Below are positions 51,762 to 63,282 of a DNA stretch of 64,000 nucleotides, piece by piece. Positions within the stretch are counted from its first letter, which is position 1. Every line of letters begins with the position of its first letter. Position numbers and translations under genes: made by a program. Below the pieces are notes generated by a model. The model was not told where the DNA came from and did not search any database. It was given only the letters and a program-made list of their open reading frames with translations. The stretch comes from Macrotis lagotis. Its lineage: Eukaryota > Chordata > Mammalia > Peramelemorphia > Peramelidae. The DNA is taken from assembly GCF_037893015.1 (NCBI RefSeq), contig NC_133660.1, forward strand, positions 288,521,078-288,585,077, given 5' to 3'.

Positions 51762-53372
51762 GCTTTTAAGAAAAGTACGGAAAAGAGGAGACAGAGCAGT
51801 TTGGAAGGAGAAAAGCTACTGCAAACAGAAGTACAAAAGCTAAATGACCAGTATCCTAGGCTCACAGGATTATGGAGATGAAAGAAAATCTTGTTGAACC
51901 TGGCATTTTACAAATGAAGGAAGTGACACCTAGAGAAGTAGAAGTAGCAAGTCTGGAGGTCAAGAACTCTTCTGTGGAAGTGGAAGAAGAGATTCCAACC
52001 AATAATACAGACAAAACAAAGGAAGTCAAGATGGTGCATGAGTCCAGTTTGGCAATGGATGTTCAGCAGAGAGAAAATGGGACGGCTGTAATGGCAGCAT
52101 GGGCCAAGTTGCTGGCAGATGCTCAGGCCAAGATGAAAGTAGCACCCCAACTCCAAGGATTTACCCTGGCAGAATCAGGAAATCTTGAGGAAACTGTTGT
52201 ACATTTTCCAAAGAAGACTGAGTCTGATATAGATTCTTCAACACCTCAGAAATCTCAGAATGATGAGGTTCCTTCTATGCCCACCCCTCTGCCTCCACTG
52301 CATATCTTTTCCAGTAATATTCTGCAGGTCTGGTGCCAGAGACTCAATAACAGTAAAAATGGCAGGAAGCACATTCTATACAAGAGACTTTTGGAGCATG
52401 TGTCACCTTCTGAACAAGACACTTCTAGCATAGAAGAAAAGACCCAGTGGTTAAAAATCAAAACAGAAATTTTAAGTGAAGAAGATTCTCTAGATGAAAG
52501 TCAAACAGTGGCCAAAGCAGCATACACAATGACAAAAAAGAAAAAGAAAAGAGACACAACAAAGACTGCTCTTGTCCAGACAGCCAGCATGGCATCCTGG
52601 AGCAGATTTATGGCAACAGTGAAGTCCAAGGCTGTATGGCCCATGCCCATATCTTCTGAGTCTACTAGGTCTGAGCAATCAGATTTACCATGATGGTGTG
52701 CAGTACATGGTAAAGTTTTTTCCAAACAATGTTTCTGGTTCAGTGTCTTTGAAGTTCCATGGTGGGCAGACCTGGGTGCCTGAAAATGATATATTGATCC
52801 CCCTCTTATTATTGCCTACCTGCTCTTTCCCACCCCCAGAAGTAGAAGACAATTGATTGTACCCCAAATGTATCAACAGGAATAAAATCCTGATGGACAA
52901 TATTCTCTAACCATAAAGGATCAAGGCTACAAGACTGTTTTTCACTTCCTCAAGATACTGGCTTATAAATGTGTCTTTTCTTTCTTCAACTTAGATTTTC
53001 TTTCCCAGTTAGTCCTAGTTTTCATTAGGAAACAGTTCCATACATGCAGACATTTGGGAAGGATAGAAGAGACTTTGCAAGTCGACAAGGTACAAAGGAC
53101 CTGACATTGCAACCAAGTTCACATATTGCATTGTTTTAGTCAGCAGCTGAGGATAGAGAAAGGTGAAAATCTTACAACCAAATAAAATTTAAGTCTATCC
53201 ATTACTTGTCCATCTTCTCCTGTCTCCTGCTAAATCTCCAAGACTGACATGGCTATGAATTCCTTTAAAAAAAACAATCAAAGATAATCAATTTTTTTGT
53301 ATTTGTTGAGAAAATAACTATGGTCACATATGCTAAGATACAATCTCAATAAAAATTGCTGCTAAAAAAAAA
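51762..53372 (+). pseudogene. DPPA2/DPPA4-like processed retrocopy
   Basis: Intronless copy of a developmental pluripotency-associated 2/4-type mRNA; the parent proteins are nuclear, SAP-domain, chromatin-binding factors of early embryos and germ cells. An open frame of 273 codons starts at 51872. A SAP-like stretch lies at about residues 140-178 (LPPLHIFSS..LQVWCQRL..), followed by a lysine-rich patch (222-227) and a QTASMASWSRFMA segment near 237. The frame stops at 52691; one frame over, the family C-terminal domain continues (SLKFHGGQTWVPENDIL, LLLPTCSFPPPEVEDN), with an in-frame TGA at 52854 and then LYPKCINRNKILM to a stop ending at 52910. So there is one single-base insertion near 52690 and one stop. 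AATAAA is at 53348-53353, then a short poly-A tail. Target-site duplications of 17 bp with one mismatch lie at 51745-51761 and 53371-53387 (their first bases merge with the A tail). It sits inside an L1 fragment. The family call rests on the remembered C-terminal signature. Confidence 0.78.
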
Positions 53373-54200
53373 GATTAACCGTTTTCAAAATTAACTCTTT
53401 TTGGGGGGGGAATATTTGGTAAATAAGGGCTTCTACTAAACTCCTTTGAGTAAACAAATCTGAGATTGATACCCAAACCAGGAGAGTAAAAACAGAAAAA
53501 AGAAAATTATAGATTAGTTTTATTGTTAAATATGGATGCCAAAATCTTAAATAAAATATTACCTAAAAGTTTATAACTATATATTACAAAGATTATAATT
53601 TATGATCATATGATCATAAAAAAATTTTGTCCCAAAAGAATTTGCAAATTCACTGCCCTCCCAATTAAATTGCCAAAAAGTATTTTACTGCATTCATTTG
53701 ACAAAACTTAAAGTCCAGAACATCAAAGGAAGAAAAAAAATGTGTAAAGGAAGGAGGTTTAGCTGAACCAGATCTTAGATTGTGTTATCATACAATAATT
53801 ATCAAAATGATGTGGGACTGGTTGAGAAATAGAAAGGTAGATCAGAATTGAATATGTAAGAATTAATAGTAGTAAATAATTTCAAATTCCTGGCATTTGA
53901 CAAAAGTAAATACTTCAGACATTTGGATTAAGAATTCATTATTTGGTGAAATTTTCTGGCAAACAAGTTGCAAAAACAGGACATATCTCATACCATATAC
54001 CAAGATAAGCTCAAAACGAATACTTGAACTATATTTGAAGAGAGATTTTACAAGAAAATTAGAATATATTATTTATTACACATAAGGATGGGTGAACAAA
54101 TTTATGAATAAAAGGTATAAAAAGCAAATTTAGGTGTAAAATGGAAAAATTTTGATTACATTACATTAAAAAGTTTCTCTTGTAAGCATTAAAAATTTAA
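53371..54200 (+). mobile_element. L1 ORF2 fragment, right of the retrocopy
   Basis: Continues ORF2 after the insertion and ends near a GATTACATTACATTAAAAAG stretch (DYITLK-like). A short G run interrupts at 53404-53411. Confidence 0.65.
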
Positions 54201-55550
54201 GATTGAAGTACAATGACAGAAAAATATAGGTAAGACATCTGATTCATTTTCTTAAGATTTTCCAAGAAAATGATGATGATGAGAGAGATAGAGAGAGAGA
54301 ATTCATACATTAAAAAGAAAAGGAGATCTTTAAAACTTCTTTATATTGGATAGAGAAGATAGCTATCTCCTATCAGACTAAATATTTAACAAATACCAGA
54401 TACCTTAGTTTTCTTAAAGATAAATCAGATTTCCCAAATACTAATCATCTTTTTCCTGTGTTTATTAGAACAATTAACAATTGGAGAGATTGAAGTTTCA
54501 AACTCCCAGTCTGAAATTAAGGATTGAGAATTTTGCCTTTGACCAGTAGCATAAGGAGTAAAAATTATTAACTTTGACATTTCCCCATTTTTATCAAAGA
54601 TGATGTCATCACTTCAACTTCAGATTTATAATAAGAAAAAAACAGTATAGGGGGAAAAGAAGGAGCAATTTGGAGGAAAAAGCATCATATCTTGGATCAA
54701 GAGATGGGCAGACAACATAAGGTCTAAGGGGAGCACAAGGACAGACTAAGCATTTACAAAATCAAAGGGACAAATTATAGAAATCAAAAGGGGATAGTCC
54801 CCTTTGATTAAATAATCCATAGAATTAGGAAGTACAAGAGGGAGAAAGTAAACAAAACACCAAATTCTGGTTTATTTCATTTTCTTCTGGAGACATCTTA
54901 TATACTTCTATATTCCTTGTGTCTGTCAATGACAGGCTTTACTTGTACAAATCTTCCTTTCATTCATCAGTTAGCAATATTTCCCAAGAAGCAAAGGGCA
55001 GGGATCCTGCAGGCCTTCCTAGAAGTACTCTGCCCTTTAGGTTGTTGTGAGTTAGAGACATCTTTGCCTTCTTTGAAGAAGGAAGGGGGACAAGGAGCTG
55101 GAAACCATATAAAGAAATTCAATATCTACCCTCTTATTCTAAACTTTAATAAGATTTGGACCATGGTTAGAGGAGGAAGACCGGCCCCTCTTCAAATTAT
55201 TTTCCATTATCAAGTTCACAGAATAAAATTAAATCAGAGTTGGGTGTCTGAGTATACTAGGGACCATTCCCTATGAATCCAAGATCCCTGTATAGGTAGA
55301 AAAGTTAGCAAAGTGACTGTTTTGTCCAATTATTCCATATTGCTCCTGGTGTTTACCTAGCTCAGGGTCCTGCTTTCCCCATCATTTGTAGACCCACAGA
55401 TTACAGCAACAGTCAAAGCTCTTAAGACAGGTTATACCCTAAACAAGGAAGGTTTTAATTCTATGCCTTTCTCATAACCAAGATTAAGCCTCTATTCATC
55501 TGCAAAGTCTCACTCTTTTTATTCATCTGCAAAGTCTCAATCTTCTTTCT
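54200..55550. other. Unassigned sequence at the end of the block in unit 3
   Basis: No gene recognised. Contains a hairpin at 54782-54809. The 119-codon open frame at 54917-55276 lacks any motif I know. A near-perfect tandem copy of a sequence of about 26 bases (ATTCATCTGCAAAGTCTCA) occurs at 55495-55546. Could be partly an old LTR or DNA element, unproven. Confidence 0.45.
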
Positions 55551-56693
55551 CTGCTAATCCTTACTTTCTAAGGATATGCTCATGTTCTTGCCCCTGGGTA
55601 CAAGGTATCTGCTGGGAAATTTAGTCATCTAGGCTTCCATGTCCTGTGTCTATTTTTAATTCATCTTCCCACAGGAAAGGCTGTTTCTTTAAATCCCACT
55701 CAATGAATACTAATGTTCTCTGCCACCAATCACTGAACCTGTTCCTCATTCCCCTTCTGAAAGTTTTTTTTTTCTATTATAGGATATTAGCTAATTAGTA
55801 GGAAGGGACAATAGATAAATTCACATGTACCCCCTTCTTAATATTTTATGTATGTACACGAAAATCTAAGAATATAATCTCCTTTTAGAATGGGGATTCT
55901 ATTCCATTAATTCCTTTTCAAAAGGTTGTCTCCTGGCTCCAATGACTTTTTTAAAGTATCTTATCACATATTTTAAAAGGCTACCAAAGGATCATGGTTG
56001 AATTCCTTCCCATCCCATCAAACTTATTTGAAGGATTCACTTATTACAGAGATCAAAGTAGTAAGAGTAACAGAATACAGACCTAACTTTGAATTTTAAG
56101 AGTTAAGGTAATCATTGTCCTTCACATTCTTTAACACTATCAACTTGTCTAAGGGAAATTAATTTATAAAGACTCCTTTGAACAATCCCCAACCCCTACT
56201 GCACAAGTTAAAACTGAAATAAAAATAAGGAGCTAGCAAGGATTAATGAAAAATATTTTCAGTGCGGAATGGGGGAGTGGGGAGAGGTAATGACAATTGA
56301 CCTGAATTTTGAAATAGAATAGCTAAGGGTGGTAACAGGCATGTTAAAAGAGTATTATAAGGACATCTGAGTGAGAAGCCAAAGTTTGTTCTGAGAAGAA
56401 TTTTTTTTTCTATTTTATATGGGATTATGCAACAAAATATTTCTGCTCAATTAAACCATCAATCTTCCTTTTACTTGTTTACTATTTCCAATCCATCGTA
56501 TCAGGGCCATGGTCAAATTAAACTTTAAATGCAAACATAGTTCTATGGAGACCAAAGGATATTTCTAAGTAATATTTCTAAATGAATAATAGCTTGTCCA
56601 AGTTGGAAACTTTGGTGCTTTAATTTTTTTTATGTGCAGACATATATTAGCCATAAACCTCACTTTTAGTTGTGTTACCTTTTGCATTCAGTC

Positions 56694-57677
56694 TCATTCA
56701 TACATTCTCTCACTTTTTAAATTATTTTCAATGACTGGCCTGTTCTTCTTGGGAAAAAAGATACTTTTGATTATTCTACCTAGTGCAACCTTGATTTTCA
56801 TGTTTCTCAGACTATAAATAATAGGGTTCATGAATGGAGGCAATATTGTGTAGGTCATTGAAATCAAAAGATTTTGAACTGGTGATGTGTCTGATAAAGG
56901 ACCCAAGACTGTGACCATGCCAGCAAGAAGAAATAAGATGAGGATGATTAATTGTGGTGAACAGGTAGACAAGGCTTTGTGACGTCCTTCTACAGAGGGC
57001 ATTTTAAATACGGTGGAAAATATATAAGTATAGGATATAATTAAAAATCCAAAGCAGAATAAAACAAAAGTTGAACTTGTAGCAAGGAGTATATACTCAG
57101 AAAGGCGAACCTCAGATGATGCGACCTTCAAGACATGAGGGATATCACAAAAAAACTGATGGATCATATTGGATCCTGAGAAAGGCAAACGGAACATGTT
57201 CCCTGTATGGAGAGCTGAATAGACAAGCCCACTGACCCATGAACCAATTGCCACCCAAAGACAGCGGAGTGGTGTCATGGTGACACCATAGTGTAAGGGG
57301 TGGCAGATGGCCACATAACGGTCATAGGACATGGCCACAAGCAAAGCAACTTCTGTTGCAGAAAAGAAGATAAAAAAGAAAACCTGAGCAGCACAACCAA
57401 GAAGAGAAATGGATTGATTCCCTGTCAAGGAATTCACAATGAATTTGGGAAGAGTGGCTGAGATGCAACCAAGATCCAACACGGATAAGTTGCTCAGGAA
57501 AAAATACATTGGAGAATGAAGGTGTGGGTCAGTGACAATGGCAGTGATAGTGAGGAGATTGCCCAACAGGGCTGCAATATATATCAGCAGGAAAAAAACA
57601 GCATGTAGGACCTGTAACTCTCGAATGTTGGAAAACTCCATGAGAAAGAATTCCACAATGATGGTAAAATTCCTCAT
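56694..57677 (-). CDS. Intact olfactory receptor, family 14 (OR14-like)
   Basis: A single-exon 327-residue class II odorant receptor, a seven-helix GPCR that would couple to the olfactory G protein in cilia of olfactory neurons. Seen directly: N-glycosylation sequon NFT at 3-5, GN at 39-40 in helix 1, LHSPMYFFLSNLSVLD from 53, the helix-3 cysteine at 95, MSYDRYVAICHPLHY at 116-130, KMPSVEGRHKALSTC at 225-239 and PPFMNPIIYSLRN at 280-292. The segment HTGNMFRLPF..SNMIHQFFCDIP in extracellular loop 2 and the N-terminal NFTIIVEFFLMEFS pattern point to family 14. The ATG matches the usual OR start, and length is normal with a slightly long C-terminal tail. Two loop-2 cysteines usual in ORs are serine here (167 and 187). 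It is the only uninterrupted member of three related loci on this strand. The ligand cannot be inferred. The family call is firm; a subfamily name is not attempted. Confidence 0.93.
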   Translation of the reverse strand: MRNFTIIVEFFLMEFSNIRELQVLHAVFFLLIYIAALLGNLLTITAIVTDPHLHSPMYFFLSNLSVLDLGCISATLPKFIVNSLTGNQSISLLGCAAQVFFFIFFSATEVALLVAMSYDRYVAICHPLHYGVTMTPLRCLWVAIGSWVSGLVYSALHTGNMFRLPFSGSNMIHQFFCDIPHVLKVASSEVRLSEYILLATSSTFVLFCFGFLIISYTYIFSTVFKMPSVEGRHKALSTCSPQLIILILFLLAGMVTVLGPLSDTSPVQNLLISMTYTILPPFMNPIIYSLRNMKIKVALGRIIKSIFFPKKNRPVIENNLKSERMYE

Positions 57678-57718
57678 GTCTCCTGGAGTCCTATAATTCT
57701 TCTTGAAACTGTACGAGT

Positions 57719-57742
57719 AGAAGCCATCAAATTCTAAAAGGA
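57719..57742 (-). promoter_or_regulatory. Candidate 3' splice acceptor before the OR14 coding exon
   Basis: On the minus strand a pyrimidine-rich stretch, TGCTCTCCTTTTAG, ends with AG at 57735-57734, about 56 bases upstream of the OR start codon. OR genes typically have one or more non-coding 5' exons spliced to a coding exon shortly before the ATG. Equivalent AG positions occur before the related pseudogenes near 15733 and 34087, although unit 2 has a weaker tract. This is inference from position and conservation, not proof of splicing. Confidence 0.45.
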
Positions 57743-58324
57743 GAGCACATAAACACTTTATTGCCGAGTAAAGCCATATACTTCAATCTATTCCTATCAT
57801 GTTAGGAAATCAGATCATTTTAGAAGGTCATTATATGACTTGTATAAATGATATGTCATGTATTCTTTAATAGTGATATCTCCTGGGATCTACAATTTTA
57901 TCAAAGTAGGAATGCACCAGGAGAGAAAGTTACTCTTGCAACTTTAGTGATATGATCTCATAATAGTCTTAGTAGATTCAAGCACAGGAAAGGTAACAGT
58001 TGGATTTGAATCCAAATCTTGTTTTAAGGTTTCTTCTTCTAGCTACTGTCATGGTGCCTATTAAGTAAGAATGATACTGATAATATTAATTCTAATGTTA
58101 ATAATTATAAAATAATTTTGCTGAAAAAATGTTCATATATTTCGACTTTTCAAAACACTTTCTCCAAAGAAATTCTTTCAAAACATACTTACCTATTATG
58201 CTGAGAGAGGGGCAGAATAGATCTTATCCCACTTTGATGAAAATTTGTTCAGTTTATCCCCGTCTTCAGAATTAATGGTACATGGGCTAGAGGTAGTATC
58301 TGTTCAAGTACAGCAGAATGATAA

Positions 58325-58470
58325 TGATAATAGTTAATATTCATCTGGAATTATTTTGCAAAATATTTTGCAAATATCATGTTCATGGTTCAAGCAATTC
58401 TGTGAGATGCTTCAGGTATTATGAATGAGACAGTGAAGCTCAGAGAGAAAGAATTTAAGCTGTAGTTTTC
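58325..58470 (-). mobile_element. MIR, copy in unit 3
   Basis: Shortened counterpart of the MIR in units 1 and 2. AATGAGACAGTGAAGCTCAG remains; the distal part is deleted. Confidence 0.65.
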
Positions 58471-59656
58471 CTTAATTTGTCTTTTATAGCATTTCCTCTC
58501 TAAGATATAAGACCATAATGCAGAGATCAAATCCCAAAATTCTAACACCTACTTAATTAATTAAGCAAATTGACCGTTCTGCAATGGAAAAAACAAACAA
58601 ACAGATAACAACAATACCTGAGTGGAGTTGTGGCATTTCTCTTTTCCCAAGTATGTATTTATTTTCCTCTCCAAATCACAGGTGCTATATGGTATACAAA
58701 GGTTATCTTTATCCACTCGAAATTGGTCCTGATCTCATAAGAAGCTGCAGAGGGCAAATGGGGAAGAAACAACCATGTGAAAACACTCGATCTGATGTGA
58801 ATGGAAATATAATGCCCAATGTCCTTTTAGAGAAATGCTTTCTGAAGTCCCCAGGGAGCCAAGGAAATGAATTCATTCTTGTTAGCCACAGATTCTCTGA
58901 CCTTTCTCTTGAGTATAATTAGTTAAGGTAGAGGTCCTTTTATTAATAATATGGGAAAAGGAGTTCACCCTTTAATGTTATATAATCCATCAGGATTTCT
59001 GTAGTCCATTAAATTCTCCCATGTAGCCTTCAATCTTGTGTAAAATCGAAGTCCGTTTAATTTGATTTTGTAAAAGTTTACTTTAAAGGAGAACCTTTGA
59101 TCTTCGTGGGAAAAATATCCACTCTCTGCTTTACCTATCGCTCATCTAAACATTTGTATGTATCCGTGTGTTTATGTATAAATATATCTCTATGTAGACT
59201 TAGATGATATATTCATACACATATAATGTATGCATTTTGGGGGGACTAAATGACTACTATAGTTATGGCATACATCAGTATTTGTTCATGTATTTTTGTT
59301 TGCCTACATATATGAATATGTATTATAATGGAATAAAAGTGGGGGGGATTGACATAATTTTTTGGCCATATAAAAAGTTATTATGAGGAATTCTTTGTCA
59401 AATTTATTAAATAGGGAATAGGAAGGTCAGATATGTGCTTTGCAAGAACAATAGAATCGTTGAGTGACAGATGGACTGAAATGGGGAAAAGTAAGTCCAG
59501 AAAAATAACCAGAAGGATATTGCAATTGGACACATTTCAGAAGTCAGAAACATGTTCACTACTATCAAATAGCAGATATACTACTGGATTGGGGAAATAA
59601 TTTGCCAAAAAGAGAGCCCATTCAAGGTATGCTGAAATATGTGTGTATTCAAACTA

Positions 59657-59660
59657 TATA

Positions 59661-59758
<98 letters not shown>
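59657..59758. repeat. (TG)n(TA)n(CA)n microsatellite
   Basis: A long TA run flanked by TG and CA runs. Overlapping frames of IYIYIY/HTHTHT are artefacts. Confidence 0.96.
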
Positions 59759-59759
<1 letters not shown>

Positions 59760-60348
59760 GGATTAGGAGTATGTTCTATATATTTAGCAACATATGCACA
59801 TATATATATAATTATTTAAATATTTATGTAGACATATATTTACATATTAAGCTGTGCAATATATGTATGTGTTCATGTGTGTAAATGCTTTAAAAGTAAT
59901 TATTTTTCTAATCCAAAAGAATAATCGACTTAAAAACTTATACATAGGATATAATGTGATATGATGTGATATATGATATAAATGTAAAATGATTATGCTA
60001 TAATAGGAAAAAGTTATGTATATGAATATATACACACACACACACACAGACATTATGTAAATTTGCTCCATTTTGTAAAATTTCATGATTTCAACTTGAT
60101 TGATAGTGAGAAACATTGTTGGACCATCTGAATTAACACATTTAGAAACCTTCTAACACTCATATTTGTTCTCAGGAGTCTAATAGAATTAGTAGCAGCT
60201 AATTCCTAGGGTATCAGACCCATAAATTGAGTGGGTATTGGAGAAGGGGGGCAAGAAAGATTCTGTACATTTATACTTCTTTAAATATTGCTTTTATATA
60301 TTTATGTATATATGAATACATATATGTGTGTATGCATGTATGCAAACA

Positions 60349-60375
60349 CAAACATACACACACACACACACACAG
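60349..60375. repeat. (CA)n microsatellite
   Basis: CA repeats after CAAACACAAACATACA. A related run is at 60031-60049. Confidence 0.9.
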
Positions 60376-60515
60376 ATCCGGATTTAAACACTATAACATA
60401 TTTAATAGAATCAGAGTCTGATAAGAAGCTATTTTAATGATTTTAGGAAATTCTATGGAAAAAAATGAAGCAGTCTACTTTTGCCATTGTAGACTCCATC
60501 TGATATGCCATTTTT

Positions 60516-60665
60516 TTTTAGTTTTTTTTTCAAAGCAAATGGGGTTAAGTGGCTTGCCCAAGGCCACACAGTTAGGTCATTATTAAGTCTCTGAGATCGA
60601 ATTGGAACCCAGGTACTCCTGACTCCAGGACCGGTGCTTTATCCACTGCACCCCCTAGCCACTCC
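60516..60665 (-). mobile_element. WSINE1-type SINE in unit 3
   Basis: Perfect 16-bp target-site duplication CTGATATGCCATTTTT at 60500-60515 and 60666-60681. Unit 2 is empty near 37150. Confidence 0.96.
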
Positions 60666-61079
60666 CTGATATGCCATTTTTGATTTGGAGAACAGCCTAG
60701 GTATCTAAGGTTCCAGTGGCTTGCCCAGCACCATATAACCAGCAGTTGAAGAATCGAGTCTTGAAAAAAGGACTTTCTAATTCAAAACCTACTCCTGATC
60801 ACCTAGACCACACTGTATCTTTATTTGTTTCCATCTCTCTGTCTCTCTCCTTGTTCTTTTCTCATTTTCTCCTAAATGTTTATCTTTCATTGCTTCTATT
60901 TAGAAATCTATTAAATTCTCTATTTCATACACATCTGTATAGACACATATGCATATCTATATCAACATACCCTACTCTCATGAATGCTTTTCTCCTATGC
61001 ACTTTTATATGAAATAAATAGAATTACTAATTTTCTAGAGTTTTAGATGGAGAAAGGAATATCGAATAGTTTGACTAAA

Positions 61080-61200
61080 GTTGCCTTTAAGGTTTTTGCA
61101 TCAACATTGATTGGTAAATTCATCCTATGGTTCTCCATCTCTACTTTGTCCTCCTTGTCTGAATATTGAGAAACTTATTTATATCTTAAAGTATATGTGA
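61080..61200 (-). mobile_element. Short L1 ORF2 fragment
   Basis: GGTTTTTGCATCAACATTGA and CTATGGTTCTCCATCTCTAC match the minus-strand ORF2 stretch at 46560-46620. It marks the end of unit 3. Confidence 0.6.
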
Positions 61201-63050
61201 TAGCAGTTTACAAAGAGATACCTGTGATATAGGAGTGGGTGCTAAGCAAGAGATCATATAGATGAAACACCAGTGGTAGGAATAGCTGGTGATGGCTGAA
61301 AAACAGCCACAGGTTTTGGAGCTCGTGAACTAAAGATGGTCAAGGCAAATGAAAGACAAACTCTAGGACAAGGAACAGAACAGAACAAGGAACTGTTGGA
61401 CATTTCCATTGCAAATAACCACTTCTGGATCATAGTTGTGGTGGTGGGAGGGGCATGTCATGTCAAGAGGGAGTGGAAAATCTGAGTGGAAATACAACTT
61501 CCAGTCCCAAGGAAACATCACATCCTGGGGAAAGACCAATGTGTAGTCCAGGAGAGCACTGACCACTCCTCTCTCCACAGATCATGCCCCCTTGGAAATA
61601 GCAAACCTTCCAAATATCCAGCATTGGCACCGAAAACATTTGTATAGAGACAAAATTATTCATCTCTCTAAAACAATTACTTAGGTGAAAACAGGGTTTT
61701 GACTGTTCCTACTCAACAAATATAATGCATTGGAAATCCCTTAATCAGTCAGAATCAATCCTATATAGGTATCTAGATTATTCCATCTAACAGCCCTTAC
61801 TCCATAACCCTACACAGAAGTATTCCAAAAATTATTTTTACTGACTGAGATTTGGGGAGCATTTCCATCTTTTGACTCATAGTACCATTCAGGAGTCACC
61901 CCAGAACACTGAGAACACTCCTGAAATTCTTAGGTATCCCATTATTTAAAGAAAATTTATTTTGAGAACCAGATTATATCAAAAAAAGAATTTGCATTGG
62001 TACAGACAAAATGGTAGATTTACAAAAATGAATGAAAAGTAAAAATAGAAAAAAATCAAGCCAACAAATAGGATAACGTAGTAACCATGAGGTAATCAGA
62101 TATATTGCCAGCAGTTCTGATTATATTATCCATTAAAGAATCAAAATCTCCTGCGAAATGTGGAATGAAAATGAAGCAATATAAAAAATTGTGATGTCCA
62201 TAGTAAAAGCAGCTAGAAATAGAAATGTGTAAAAATAGTTACATGCTGATGATAATAATGATGTTTTTCTTTGTTTTATATTAACAATTTATTAAATTTA
62301 GGACATTAGAAAAAATTAAATTGTTTACCCAGGTAACACATTAAAAATCTCAGCGTTGAACTGGTTAGAGGAATATTTCAAGAATATAGTGGGACTATCT
62401 GTTGTTAGAGATCTCCTGGATGAATCTTTAAAATTTAGAGATGATATATCAGAGAAGCAGTGTTTATATAAAGGGCCAAAAGTAATTAGTAGCTAAATTG
62501 TTATCCAAACAATTCAGTGTTGAGTTAGTCACTTATTAACCTAGATGCGAATAGAAGAATTAACTAGTGTGTGTTGAGAATTCTATCCAAAGACAATATT
62601 AATGGGAAAAAATACATTAAATTCTGCAAATTAAGGAAAATTGCTATGTGAATAGTACTGTGATTCATTTTGAGACTACAAAGTTAAAAATAAAAAGTAG
62701 TCCATGCCTTCCATTTGAAGATTGAACTTATTAATAGAACAGAAGATATAAGATCATTTCAGAAGTGAAAAAAGATAAGTAGACAAATATAACAATAAAT
62801 TTAAAAAACCCATAACACTTAATTATGACTAATTTCATTTAAAATTCAGCAAATTTTCAGGATGCTGCTAAAACAAGATGTTTTTAGAAAGCCAACAAAT
62901 CTTTCTAGTTCTCATTAGACTCATAAAGTCAAGAAATAAATCAACATTGCACATAGAAAAAACAATAATACAGATTACAGATTTATGTATATATTAGAGA
63001 AATATAAATTAGAGATAAAAATGTGATGTTTCTCTTTCCCTCTTTTTCAT
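61200..63050. other. No gene seen
   Basis: 61200-61720 is GC-richer than its surroundings and unrecognised. 61720-63050 is AT-rich with no repeat family, RNA gene or coding signal that I can support. Confidence 0.5.
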
Positions 63051-63051
63051 T

Positions 63052-63136
63052 ATTTGTTTATTTATTTATTCATTCATACATCTATCCATTCATTCATTTA
63101 TTTATTTGTTTGTTTATTTGTTTGTTTGTTTGTTTT
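63052..63136. repeat. (TTTA)n/(TTTG)n/(CATT)n microsatellite
   Basis: Tetranucleotide tract leading directly into the SINE at 63137, probably its expanded A-rich tail. Confidence 0.9.
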
Positions 63137-63282
63137 TAGGTTTTTTGCAAGTCAAATGGGGTTAAGTGGCTTGCCCAAAGCCACACAGCTAGGTAATTAT
63201 TAAGTGTCTGAGACCAGATTTGAACCCAGGTACTCTTGACTCCAGGGACAGTACCTTATCCACTATGCCACCTAGCCAGCCC
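63137..63282 (-). mobile_element. WSINE1-type SINE
   Basis: GCAAGTCAAATGGGGTTAAG, CACACAGCTAGGTAATTATT, TATGCCACCTAGCCAGCCC. Confidence 0.92.

Larger units (their letters stand above)
48000..61050. repeat. OR14 duplication unit 3, interrupted
   Basis: Third copy, carrying the intact receptor. Its left part (48000-48530 and 49490-50530) matches 28600-29700 of unit 2. Homology resumes by about 55560 and runs to about 61040. The gap at roughly 50535-55550 is filled by SINE, L1 and the DPPA2/4-like retrocopy, and a further L1 piece sits at 48540-49480. A private SINE is at 60516-60665. Confidence 0.78.

Noticed and set aside
58584-58922. 112-codon plus-strand frame upstream of the intact OR
   Set aside because: The equivalents in units 1 and 2 (16900-17470 and 35020-35350) are interrupted, so no sign of coding constraint.
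59639-59884. 81-codon frame rich in IYIY and HTHT
   Set aside because: It is a TA/CA microsatellite read in frame.
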